NCBI GenBank assembly: GCA_026874595.1
Contig: CM049306.1
Coordinates: 51,986,019 to 52,050,018, forward strand
DNA: 64,000 bases
Reading direction: 5' to 3'
From: Sipunculus nudus
Taxonomy: Eukaryota; Annelida; Sipuncula; Golfingiida; Sipunculidae
A program made the translations under genes and the position numbers. Below the pieces are notes generated by a model. It saw only the letters and a list, made by a program, of their open reading frames with translations. It was not told where the DNA came from and did no database searches. Shown in pieces: positions 41,261 to 52,590 of the stretch. Numbering within the stretch: position 1 is the stretch's first letter; every line of letters begins with the position of its first letter.

Positions 41261-42227
41261 TCAGCAGCCAGTCACTTTTAATGTCTAGCATATTGTTACC
41301 TGTTAACTCCCATGGATTTGATTCAAACTGCAGTATAAATATAACTGCATTTATGAAGAAATCTATTGTAACATCGATTTGTCCTAATCGATATGTAACA
41401 AACCTAAATGACTGTGAAGTTTACATTGGCAGCAAGCGTACAGAAAGTGATACTCCTCCTAACACCTTTGCTGTTAACGCAAGTAGGGGAGTTGTATAGA
41501 GGTAATGATTAGCTTATTGATTAGGGCTTCGTGTTCTCAATACGTTGTACATAACAGGAGCTGTAATTTCCATTACTGCCCTGACAACCGTAACAAACTT
41601 ATGCAATATCTATTTGTACGTTTCCCCGCCCCTTGGCTAAATGGCTCGGCACTTGTACATGGTTATTGAGTATACCGGAGAATAATATGACAGCTCTTGT
41701 ATGGACAGACTGTCCAAGACCGGATACATTAAGACTGATCAATCCATGTAGCATGCTCAACCAGCCCGTGTATCAACCTGTGCCCAAACCACGTGCAGAC
41801 AGCCGATCCATTTCACGTGGGAATATGCATTTTTAGAATCATTTTGACGCTACCATTCATTTATCTTACTTTGAAATCTACAGTCCCGCTACAGGTGCTC
41901 GGGTATGAAACAGTGCCACAGAAAATCAAGACTCATGGCGTTGGTCTCTTTTAAGTAATTCTTTTGGTTACGCGAGCCAATATAAATTATTGGTTTGCAT
42001 GCATGAAGAAGGGACCCCTTTGTAGAAAGATGGATAGGTCCGAAGGAAACAAAAGCCAGCCCTCATTTATTTTGTATGAGAATAGCAAGCAAATGTAAGA
42101 TTAGCGCCAGAAACTAGAGTATGCATGTATACTGTAGTGTGATGTTTATAAAAAAAAGAATAAATGCAATTATAATTAAATAATTTAAATAAATGGAGAC
42201 TGGCACGTGTTCTCAGGTTAACCATAA

Positions 42228-42228
<1 letters not shown>

Positions 42229-42283
<55 letters not shown>
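42229..42283. repeat. (AT)n microsatellite
   Basis: About 27 uninterrupted AT units. Confidence 0.97.
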
Positions 42284-42286
<3 letters not shown>

Positions 42287-43379
42287 ACTCTTATTATTGG
42301 CCTAATGAACATGCAAGTATATATCTTTCGGGAATTGATTTTTTAAAAGGTCATAAAATTTGTATTAATGTAAGAAAATCACATAATATGTAAGCCCTTT
42401 TAACTCTAATGGGATCTTTGTTCCTTAATGTATGATACTCTGCACCACTGGTAGGTTGATTATCGTACCCTTCGGTAAGCAGAAATGTACTCAACTAACG
42501 CGACATCGCAACTTGCTACATGATACCGGTACTGTAGGCAGGGGTCCAGCAGTGTGCACGGCTGCTGATTTTTTGCCTAGACAAGCAGCGCCATCTGTTG
42601 AGTGTTTTTTTAATCCGATCACAAAGTTCTTTTCCCTTATTAAATGTATGGATTTTACCAATTTTAGCGTGTGCATATTACCCGTTTATGGAAAAGTGAC
42701 AAGTACTGTGTTTGCGTCTAACTTTGGAATTGCTCTTGTTACATAAAATTAGTAAAATCACTGAAAAGCGCAACAAATCCATCTGTTCTTCTTTGAGAAG
42801 GACTTTGTTAATAAGGCCTATAATATTAAAATAGAAAGTTAAATATGGATATTTGTAGATTAGACATTGAGCCTACTATAAAATGAATTTCATTCGGAAT
42901 TAAATGGGGAATTTGTAAAACAAGCACGTGTGAGTTACGCAATACGTGCAGGATTTACTCTGCAGGATTGGTAATGGCTGGAATTTTAAACGCGTATTTA
43001 TGACTGTATATTTGGAATATGTACGCGTCAGTCTCGTTCATTATGAAACAGGGTTGTTGAAACCAATGTAAGCCAGATATTATAACAAAATTCTGTGGTA
43101 CATTCAAACGTTCATCTAGAAATAAAACAAAGATACTTTTTTAAATCTGATTGTTAATGACATTTTAACAAATAAATCATTTCAGGGCCGAAGATATGAT
43201 TAAAACTTTATGTGGAATATCTGCTGACCCTATATTACAAAATGGAATCGTCCTTTGTGTTGGGGGATGGGGAGAGTGAAGAATTTCCGTGACGACAGGA
43301 TTCCGTCAAGTGCGGTGTTTCAGGAAGGAAGACCCGCTAGTTTGAACCTATGAGAGGTACTTGCTCACAATATGAATAC

Positions 43380-44110
43380 ATGTGGGTCGGCGCTAAGCGC
43401 CTTCCACCCATTTTGTACATAATCCATGTCAGACGCGCCCCTTCCTTTGATCTTGCAAGATTATCAGTTGTTTTTCTTACTTGACGAATGGTTGCCCCTC
43501 TCGACCCGCGTGGCCCTTGGATGTCTCCCCGTCACTGGGCTTATATCTGGTGTATGGCACAAAGTCCACCCCAAGTTAGCGCCTCGAGCCTCCTCAAGAC
43601 CACATTTGCAAGTGTCACACGGGGCTTACATTGCGGTCTAGGTGCTTTATTATATTCTGACCAAATTGTCGTGTTCGTCGTACTGTATTGAGAATCTCGG
43701 AGTACTGTTCAGCGTTCACGTCGTCTTTTAAATTTGCACGTGAGCTTAGGTTGGTTTGGTCAAAGGGATTTTCCGCTCAAAAGGAGCCATCATACGAGTG
43801 TAGACAAACGACTCGACATATAAGCAACAAGGGGCCGGGGCTTTACTCATGCATGTGTATTCTCGAATCTGATGTTAGGTCAGCCATGCCCCCGTGTTCC
43901 GAGTGGACTACAAGTGAATGTTTGGTCTGCCCCAATGGCTAGCGAGGGTCAGTGGCTGACCTGTTCTGGGTGCAGTGGTGAATGTGTCGGCCATGGGTGA
44001 GGGACACCTGGAAAGTACGCAGGCTTCTCCAATCCCTCAGCCAGTCGCTGGTCATGTGGTCATTGTGCTAAATTGGTGTTTGTGGGTAAACAAACGGACT
44101 CGCGATCAAT
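43380..44110. promoter_or_regulatory. CpG-rich block upstream of the CpG-poor gene domain
   Basis: Counting by eye, 43381-43740 contains 21 CpG dinucleotides, compared with 11 in 17701-18060 and 2-3 in equal-sized samples inside the gene (48001-48360, 57001-57360). It sits 2-3 kb upstream of the FGFRL1 start-codon exon and just before CpG becomes rare. This is the pattern of an unmethylated promoter-side region next to a methylated gene body in invertebrates. No TATA box or transcription start can be fixed, so the promoter role is an inference. Confidence 0.3.
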
Positions 44111-44671
44111 TGTGCACACATGCCAAAAAGAATTGACCTACAAGCTGGGCACAGGCAGATTGGCACATACAGATTAGGCCAATAGATTGGCTTCATCATG
44201 TTGTGCTAACTGGTGATGATAAAACAGGGACCTATAGGAACGGGCAACCCCAACTCTGTAGGGATTACTCCCTAGGACTTTCATCATCAAGCGGAGTACA
44301 ACTTGGACTGCCCATTGACTAAGAAAGCTAGGGTTGGTTGGGCAGATAGCCCCCTGTTGTTTTCGCATGGGATTACAAACCGTTGCAAGGTTGGGGGAGC
44401 ATCCTAATTGAAAGTGTCAGATAGCAGGGGTTTCCCAGTTTGACAAATTCCACGACTAGGGTACCAGAGCTTTAATAGAGGGTGTGCTTAGTTATATTTG
44501 GCATATTCACTGACGTGAACTCGGAGAGTGTGGATGCTTACCTTGCCCAAGGAATTACTTGTGAAGTGCTGTCCGCGAAACACCATTACATCCGAGAATT
44601 TTATTGTTTCTTGAAATCTGCAAGAGGAATGTGTTAACTCAGTGCAGCTTTGTACTGTCATGTCATAAGAC

Positions 44672-44687
44672 GGATCTGTACAGATCC
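44672..44687. repeat. 16-bp perfect palindrome heading repeat unit 1
   Basis: GGATCTGTACAGATCC is its own reverse complement. It recurs exactly at 45261-45276 at the start of the second unit. It could be a dimeric protein-binding site or a hairpin-prone breakpoint; the sequence alone does not say. Confidence 0.85.
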
Positions 44688-45260
44688 AGTATAAAAGGTT
44701 TGTGATTCAACTGTCAATTTTTATTTTATTTCTGTAAATGGCAAAAAAAAGTTAAATAGATTTTGTTGTTTGTAGACAATTATTCAGATACGTATCAGTT
44801 AATTTTACTATTTTTCTAAGTTTTAATTTTTCAGTACATTACATGTTAAAGTTTAAATGATGTATTCAGTATAAGAAGACTAAATTTATCAAACTAAATT
44901 AACACATTACTTTGCTATAAAATATACAGTTTGATCACTCATCTAAATAGCTGAAAGCTTTGTTAGAATAATCTGAACAAATATATTTTAAATTGCCAGT
45001 TTTTGTGACTATGGGTTGCAGAGGTAACCCTTTCAGTAAAATAATTACAACTTTTAAGGACAAATAAAAAAAATTGAACAGCAGATATATGAAAATTGAG
45101 TTAATACTATTACAAAATTAACATTGGTGTATTTTGGTTCTGTTCAGTTTCTTTTTGGAATTAAATAGAGCGTAGTGTTCCCAATTCAAAATGTATAGAG
45201 TGGTAGTAAATTATTTTTGTGAATGTAACTCCTGCAAATAATCAATACAACATTGTGCAC

Positions 45261-45276
45261 GGATCTGTACAGATCC
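45261..45276. repeat. 16-bp perfect palindrome heading repeat unit 2
   Basis: This is the second exact copy of GGATCTGTACAGATCC, lying at the junction between the two tandem units. Confidence 0.85.
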
Positions 45277-46270
45277 AGCATAAAAGGTTTGTGATTCAAC
45301 TGTCAAATTTTATTTCTTTTCTGTAAATGGCAAAAAAAGTTAATAGATTTTGTTGTTTGTAGACAATTATTCAGATACGTATCAGTTAAATTTACTATTT
45401 TTCTAAGTTTTAATTTTTCAGTACATTACATGTTAAAGTTTAAATGATGTATTCAGTATAAGAAGACTAAATGTATCAAACTAAATTAACACATTACTTT
45501 GCAATAAAATATACAGATTGATCACTCATCTAAATAGCTGAAAGCTTTGTTAGAATAATCTGAACAAATATATTTTAAATTGCCAGTTTTTGTGACTATG
45601 GGTTGCAGAGGTAACCCTTTCAGTAAAATAATTACAACTTTTAAGGACTAATAAAAAAAATTGAACAGCAGATATATGAAAATTGAGTTAATACTATTAC
45701 AAAATTAACATTGGTGTATTTTGGTTCTGTTCGGTTTCTTTTTGGAATTAAATAGAGCGTAGTGTTCCCAATTCAAAATGTATAGAGTGGTAGTAAATCA
45801 TGTTTGTGAATGTAACTTCTGCAAATAATCAATACAACATTGTGGGATGGCTTTTAAGGCATATGACAGTCAACAGAGTTATACATCACCTCAACATGCA
45901 TACAGTATATAAACAGAATTCTATTGTCACAAAACTTGTGAAGTGTCTACATGAATCCTCACACCTGTGCAGGTAGCCTGGTGTGTGGTTGATGTTAAGG
46001 CCAGGTGAGTCATTGACAAGGACATGTTTCCAGGAGTTGTAGTAACATATGTATATTGATATTCTGTCATATTATGCTGGCACTTGTTGTATACATAAAA
46101 ATTGTTTTCTGTTGTTCTGTTGGTTTTGTAATTTTTCCTGTGATGGAGTGCATTTATTATGGACGATGAAGCAGCCTGTCAGTCTTATATTGAAGATGTA
46201 TTTTTTTTTCAGTGTCAGTCATGATGAGTTTATTCAAAGTTTGATAAATGTTTTATATTTCCATTTTCAG

Positions 46271-46349
46271 ATCATAAGTGTCAGGATGTTGAGGGTTTTG
46301 GCCCAGGTGTTACTTCTGTGGACAGTGGTGGAATTAACATGGGCTAGAG
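46271..46349 (+). CDS. FGFRL1: FGFRL1, exon with start codon and signal peptide (partial gene)
   Basis: This is the first coding exon of a fibroblast growth factor receptor-like 1 orthologue, a single-pass cell-surface Ig receptor that binds FGF and heparan sulphate but lacks a kinase domain. The exon starts after a pyrimidine-rich acceptor ending at 46270 and has a 15-nt 5' UTR piece. ATG is at 46286-46288 with A at -3. Coding runs 21 codons plus one base to the donor AGAG|GTAAGA at 46349/46350. Residues 1-20 form a signal peptide: a basic R3, a hydrophobic core around residues 8-15, and a likely cleavage after Trp19-Ala20. The split codon 22 gives Gly when joined to the exon at 55713, so the mature protein starts near RGPPR, like the AARGPP region of vertebrate FGFRL1 as recalled. 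An upstream non-coding exon is implied by the acceptor. The exon alone would be unconvincing; its phase match and the downstream exon carry the call. Confidence 0.8.
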
Positions 46350-48240
46350 GTAAGAGGAATTAAGTCTATCTCTCTCTCTCTTTCTGACACACACTCACTC
46401 TTTCTCTCTCTCATAATTATATATATCTGGATGAAAGCAGGAGGGAGGGAGAGAACAATGCATATACATAATGGTAATATTCAAAATCTTGTACTGTGTA
46501 ACATTTTGAGTTGTTAATGTCACAAATATAAACATGAAAAAGTCAGGTGTATATATTACACCAACGTGAGGCAAAGGTTTTCTATAGTAAACATTTCTAA
46601 TATATTCCGCTCAATTTTCCCAGCAAATTAGTTGCTGAATTCGCATTTTGAGCAGCAATGAGAATACAAAAGGGATTCAAAATCAAGTAAAATGATTTTA
46701 AAATTTGATTAAACTAGGATTATATTGATATTGTGATCCTAGTGGCCCTACATGGTACACAACAATGGATGCCAAGGATGGCATTTTGTATCACAACACT
46801 AACATAGTTTATTGGAAGAAAATATCTGTTTGGACAACATAGCTTGCTTTAGGGTATCTTAAGGATGTGGTTGATGAGGATACAGAGTATCCTCACACAC
46901 AGGATGTGAAAGAATAATACAGGATCACACAGACTATTGTTACAAGTGGCAAGCAGGAAATTTTGTACCCAGAACATGACACTTATAAATGGCTTAATTT
47001 ACACTGTCATCAATAGAATAGATTGGGGAGTCCTTTCGCGCTTCCACCTCGAAGTACTAAACCAATTTGGGTTTAACTGAGCACACTCCAATTAACTGGA
47101 TACCAACGTGGGGGGTTTCTAATTAGTGGTGTGCTGAACACCCTAATTGCTTAAGTAACATGAGGTAATTCAGTAAACATTGTACATGCATGTATTGTAC
47201 ATTCATCAGTGACACTACAAATTGTGAAGGAGTTTTAACCACTTTTTTGTTTTGTGTGAACAAATATCTGAACTGTTTTACTAACTCATTGACAGTAAAA
47301 TTATTTTCTTTTAAAACTGAGAATGTAGCTTCATGGAATCAAATCCTTTAAAACTTTAAATATATTAAAATCCCTGGAATCTTTAATTATAATAAATTTA
47401 AATGTATAAATGAGTATAAATATTTTTGGTGCCCTTTAAATTCCAGCAATTTCACATTTTATGAATATTAGAATATTTTTGTAACCCTTTAATTTCCAGC
47501 AATTTTACACCATAAATATTAATCTTTAGCAATATATAAATTAAATTTGATAGACCATATCTGTTAATGCTTTTCCCAATGGTGTACTTCAACGCAGGTT
47601 GGGCTGTTGTGATGATTGTAGCGTTTGGGAATTGATTGAGAGTTGCATATCATCATCACAATGTAAAAGTGCTCTCCAGAGTAATGGATAATCAAGTTAA
47701 CAGCATGCAAGATATGGGTGGTATTGATTAGAATAATTAATAATGACCAGATATATTGATATATGTGAGAGTGCCGGGATACCTAGTGAGCATAAGTATT
47801 TATCCTAATCGTGTGAACTCCCTGGACAGAAATCAAGTGAACCTTAAGTGGCCAAGTAAAGAAAACAAGACATAAAACATGTAACTGTGGTCCTTATTGA
47901 GTTGTTCAACAAGCAGTCTCAAGTGGGGGCCAATACACAGAGAATGGTTTTATGGTGTGGAGGCTATAAAAGTCTAATGGGCCAATAATGGCAGCCGGTT
48001 AACCCCACAGCCTACTGTTATTATGGCCATGGTTGTTGCAGGCCCATCATGTAAATCACAGTAGCACTCCGGCCTGCCAACATAGTTTACGCTGGTTGTA
48101 TAATAAAATTCTCAGCCTGTTGGTGATGCGTTGATAGGCTGCAGGGCTTGCATGTTTATTTATAGTCCCTCAGACTGTCACCCTGGTATTCTGGGCAGAA
48201 TTTTGCCACTGACCTGAGATGCCTTCACACATCATACATT

Positions 48241-48335
48241 TTTAGCTCATCTGACTTCTGGCTTCATCAGTCTACACTGGTAGTCTTTCATCTGTTGAAC
48301 AGTTTGAATTTGTTTTCACAATGGCAAAAATGGCA
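48241..48335 (+). repeat. fragment resembling the AGCTCA-type repeat start
   Basis: TTTTTAGCTCATCTGACTT matches the start of the element at 27848 (TTTTTAGCTCAGCTGACTT) with one change. The GTCC tract does not follow, so only the end, or a heavily decayed copy, is present. Confidence 0.35.
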
Positions 48336-51300
48336 CTTGATATGTTTAGCACACAGGCAGTCTCATTTGTGATGATGTTTTCTGTTGAGATTCCCTCGCA
48401 GTCGCTCTGTTTATATAGCTCATAAGATGGTTGCAGGATGGATTATAAGTTTATTCTATAAAAATATAAACAAAAGTATGTTAAATTTGGCAAATCCAGA
48501 GGTATATATATTTTGCTTTACAGTCATTTGGATTAACACTTCCTGTATGAAAATTTCTAAATCTGAGAAAGTTTTAAGAGATCTTTGATCTCAATTTTAC
48601 TATTTTAGTCAATTAACCTATCATTTATGTTCAGGCACTTGTAGTTTAAATCAATATGAATTCTTGAAAGCTAAGGTAAAAGAGTGTTGGACTTAAAATG
48701 TTTAGGGTTTATTCCAGTTTCAAATTATTTGATAAGCAGAGAATGTTACTGTTTGGATCTGTTTTGTAGAATTTAGTTTTATTTGTTACATATAACTAAA
48801 TATTATGAAAATTATGCAGCTAAACATCTCGGTGCATGCATGAAATAAAGCAGTTTGTAATTTTGTTTTTACTATCTTTTTAACCTTGTGTACAAGCTTT
48901 TTGTCCCCTCTAGCTATGCAAAGAGATCCTGGGATTATCAGATAATCACAAACATTAAGACTCAAAATATGTTTGGTATTTTACTGAAAGATGTTAAGTA
49001 AAAATATTTACAGGAAGCCTAGATAAATCCCTTAGATATATGACAGGTCTTAAACCTGTAGGTTAATGCACTGAAGTTATGTCAGATTATAGACCTGTGA
49101 CAGAGGGTTGTTTATACACATGGTGCTTGTTCATATTAGTGAGGCTGTCAGTGGTTTCAGCAAGGTGTGGTCCTGGCATGGGGGAGGGGTAGCAGACAAT
49201 TCAGTGGGGAACGGGGAGGGGACATGCAGGTTCATTGATCGAGTTCTCCTCCCATGAATGCTGTGACAGTGACAGGCTGTGACAGCTGAAAGGTGGACTG
49301 TAACATCAACAGATCACAACCCGGGAGCCAGTCAGTATTTTTCTCAGCTGCTGCTAGAAAAACACAAACCCACCCCACATATGGTCTGCCCACCCTGAAG
49401 AGGTGGCTAGCAGATCAGTGAGATCCAGGGCCATATGGTCAGCCTACCCGCCATAATAATCATACTGATTGGTGCTAATCTTGTCTCTAATGGCTCCATT
49501 GTCCAGCCCCTGTTGTATCTGACTGGTAATCATACACAGGCGATCACCTGTCACCTGCACCTCTGCAGCTCGTCAACTGTCAGAGCGCTGGAGACGGCCA
49601 GGGGGATGCTTTGTCACACATAACATAACCACTTCTTTTCAGCTGCCGAACCCACAGTGGGTATCCTGGCTTTTAGACACTCCATCCCAGCAGGGGGAGC
49701 CTGCAAACTGCGTTAAAATATTTTTGCAATTTTCACATGTTGGAATCTCATCAAAAAAGCCCTGAGCGATCGTGTTTGGTTTCACCATGATTAAACTCTT
49801 GACAACCAATGGCAGGATGTGCTATGTGGAGAGCTCTGCCCTTGAAGTGCTATTTATAAAAGATCCATGCTGGTTCCTGCTCCGTCTAACGACAGGGGCC
49901 GGGTACAAGGAGGATGGTACAAGGAAAAATGGCCCAGCAGTCAACTTGGTTTTTAGCTGTCTGTTTACAGAATGCTCTTGGTAAACCTGATGGACAAGGT
50001 TTGGTCCCGGGATCAGGGGGTGTGTATGTAAAAACTTGGCAACCAGACTGTCTTATCAAGCTTTTGTGGAGTTCATATGTTTCTGTGAACCCCATACAGT
50101 GGTAGGCCGAGAACACCTGTCATGGCAGATGTTTTGTAATTATAATAATGCTGAAACACTGGTTTGTTCCAGTGGGAGGCCCTGCATGGTGTTCAATTAT
50201 ATCTGATCCCTGCGGGCCTGAATTTTACTGTTGAACTGCACCTATGTTTAATCATTCACAGTAAAACCTGACTTTGTGACCAGCTTTGTACCGTGACCAC
50301 ACTTCTGTGATGACCGCAATTCTTGGTCCATATATGTAGCATAAAATAATGTAAATATATTGATGTTTTCTAGTATAACTTAATATGATCGCCAACATAA
50401 GGACCAGGATTTACTGGCAGAAGATGAGGCTGATGGATGAATGAGGGTATCAGCCTGAGATAGGTTAATTCAGGAAAATGTCTGCTTGTTTTTATACATC
50501 ATTTTATAGATTTGACATACATGTATAATAATGATGCACTATGTATCATCGGCTGATTTGCACATTTTATATGGCACATTTAATTGGTGTTGGAGAGATT
50601 CAGAGGTTACCAATTACATAGAAGAGCGAGGTAAAATGAAATAATTAGAACAATGGGACTTTGATACTTTTAGCTATAAAGCAGTTTGGCAAATAAAGGG
50701 ATGGCAAATAGATGAGGGTGTACTGTACTTCATAAATGGAATAGCATGACCACTTTTAGTGGTCTCTAAAGTGGTCACATATAAGCTTAGTGAGAGGGTA
50801 TAATACACTTTTCAAGTGAACAGGATGAGCAAATCAGAGTGTTTTAAATGGGGAAGTGTTATCAGGGCCTTTGGACCGCCCAAGAGACTGATGGGTATGA
50901 CATCCTTTGATGTGATTGGGATGACATCTCTTATCAGTTTGGTATGTCCAGTACTGTACAAGATATGTCAATATCACAGGGTATCTGATAAGGTCACAGG
51001 AGTCTAGGTGCATGAGGAACTAGTACAACACCGTTTACATGTGAGAGACATGGTTCCGGATTTGATCCCATCTGTCTTGGGAAGGCATGCTCAGTGATTT
51101 TTGAACATGTCACCGTAACCCTCACTCTTATTATAAGGACTAAATTGATGTATTGATATATTTACACAAGAGGATGAAAACAGGCATCATTGGCACTTAC
51201 AAGAGTCTTTGCAATTATTCATACATGTATAAAAAGATATAATCAATGATGGCTTTTACAAGAATCAATAAAAGAAACTCCAAAAATAATAGCCTTTACA

Positions 51301-52574
51301 TTGGCCTCATCCAGACAATATGGTACATCTATAATTGCTTAACTGTGGCTGTGTTGCTATCAGACCAAATTATTTTTTTTATAAATTTACAATCTTTTTT
51401 AAAATAGTTAAATAATATTTCATCATGTATTTCTTGCTGATAATTGACTCTGACATTTCTCTGGAAAGTAAGCTCTAGTTATATTTATTATCATTAGTGA
51501 GTCTGGTTCAGTCAATAGTGTAACCATTTCTCCTGATAAGAAATCATGCTTGTCAAGCCTGCGCAAAAGATAGTCGTGCATATAAGCAGTATATAATGCA
51601 TATATACATTAAAGTCCTATTAATTCTCTTGTAAAAGAGTTTGGGTATGAATCTGTCCCACTTTACTTTAAACCACTTACAATGAGACATCTGCTACAGG
51701 CTGCAGGCTGTGTAGTAAGTAAGATGGTGAACCTGCCAATGTTGGGGAAACTGGAGAGATTCCTTTTCTCGGGGAAGGATTGATTGAAAAAGCTGTGAGT
51801 TGCTGCAGCTGGCCAAGTCCCTTGTAGAGATGCTGCCGTGAAACTTGACAGCTGGCTGTTTAGTGATCTTGATAGAACAGCAATGGCAGTAGCTGCCAGT
51901 ACTGATGCTGGCTGTTTATTGAAACATGCAAACTATTCTGGGTATACACAGGCGTCAGGTTGCTTGGAAGCCACTCCATTGTTGTACTGCCCAGATAACA
52001 GTACTACTTGGAATGTTTGTGGAGAGACTGCTGTCAAAGCAAGCTTTGTAACATACAGTAGCTAAAGGTCATTCATAGTTCACCAACAGGTGTTGATAAA
52101 ATACACACTGCACTATCAGAGGATGATTAAGTTTAAGTTTAGGAGAAAGGTTATGGTAAAACCTTTAGTTCAAAACTGAGTTTTAATTGGACTTAAAACC
52201 CATCGTGCACCATTATGTATATGCACATGTAATGCATGAAAACTTGCTAGGATGGTTATTGGTATCATTGGTAGGTAAAATCCACAACCATCAGCATATA
52301 TGCAGAAAATTTCTACAGAAGTGAGACTCAAATATAGGTATTTCCTGTGGCAGAAAATCATTGTCTGTTGTTGGACGCAGGAATGCTCTTTTGGCATGGA
52401 TTTGGTAGGAAAGGACCACAAGATTTATGTGTTGGCGGTAGATCACTGGAGACTTCTGCCATTTCACAAATAGACATTTATGTATAGACACTATTTCATG
52501 ACAGTTTCCCACACTTTTTTTACCTGTAATTACAGGCACATTAGTTGATTTGATAGGGAGGTTTTGGTGGAGAT

Positions 52575-52590
52575 GGGGGGGGGGGGGGGG
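52575..52590. repeat. G16 homopolymer
   Basis: Sixteen consecutive G within the FGFRL1 intron. Confidence 0.95.

Larger units (their letters stand above)
32130..43375. other. gene-free stretch with microsatellites
   Basis: About 11 kb with AT, CT and small tandem repeats. The longest frame (35301-35789, plus, 162 codons) starts only at TTG, follows an AT microsatellite and has no recognisable domain. No exon was identified except the weak candidate ending at 37563. Confidence 0.5.
44671..45844 (+). repeat. 589-bp tandem duplication, two nearly identical units
   Basis: Unit 1 runs from 44671 to about 45257 and unit 2 from 45260 to about 45844, in direct orientation with a period of 589 bp. 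The two differ at only about a dozen positions by eye, including indels in A runs, so the duplication is recent. Each unit begins with CGGATCTGTACAGATCC, which contains a 16-bp perfect palindrome, and ends with AATCAATACAACATTGTG. The unit is AT-rich and encodes no convincing protein. No further copy was seen in the window. It ends about 430 bp before the FGFRL1 coding exon. Confidence 0.93.

Noticed and set aside
41185-41499. 104-codon frame with an Ile/Tyr repeat
   Set aside because: It is read through an (AT)n microsatellite; the rest has no recognisable domain.
50998-51090. Possible tRNA-derived SINE (GGTTCCGGATTTGATCCC resembling a B box)
   Set aside because: No clear A box at the right spacing, no tail and no second copy in the window.
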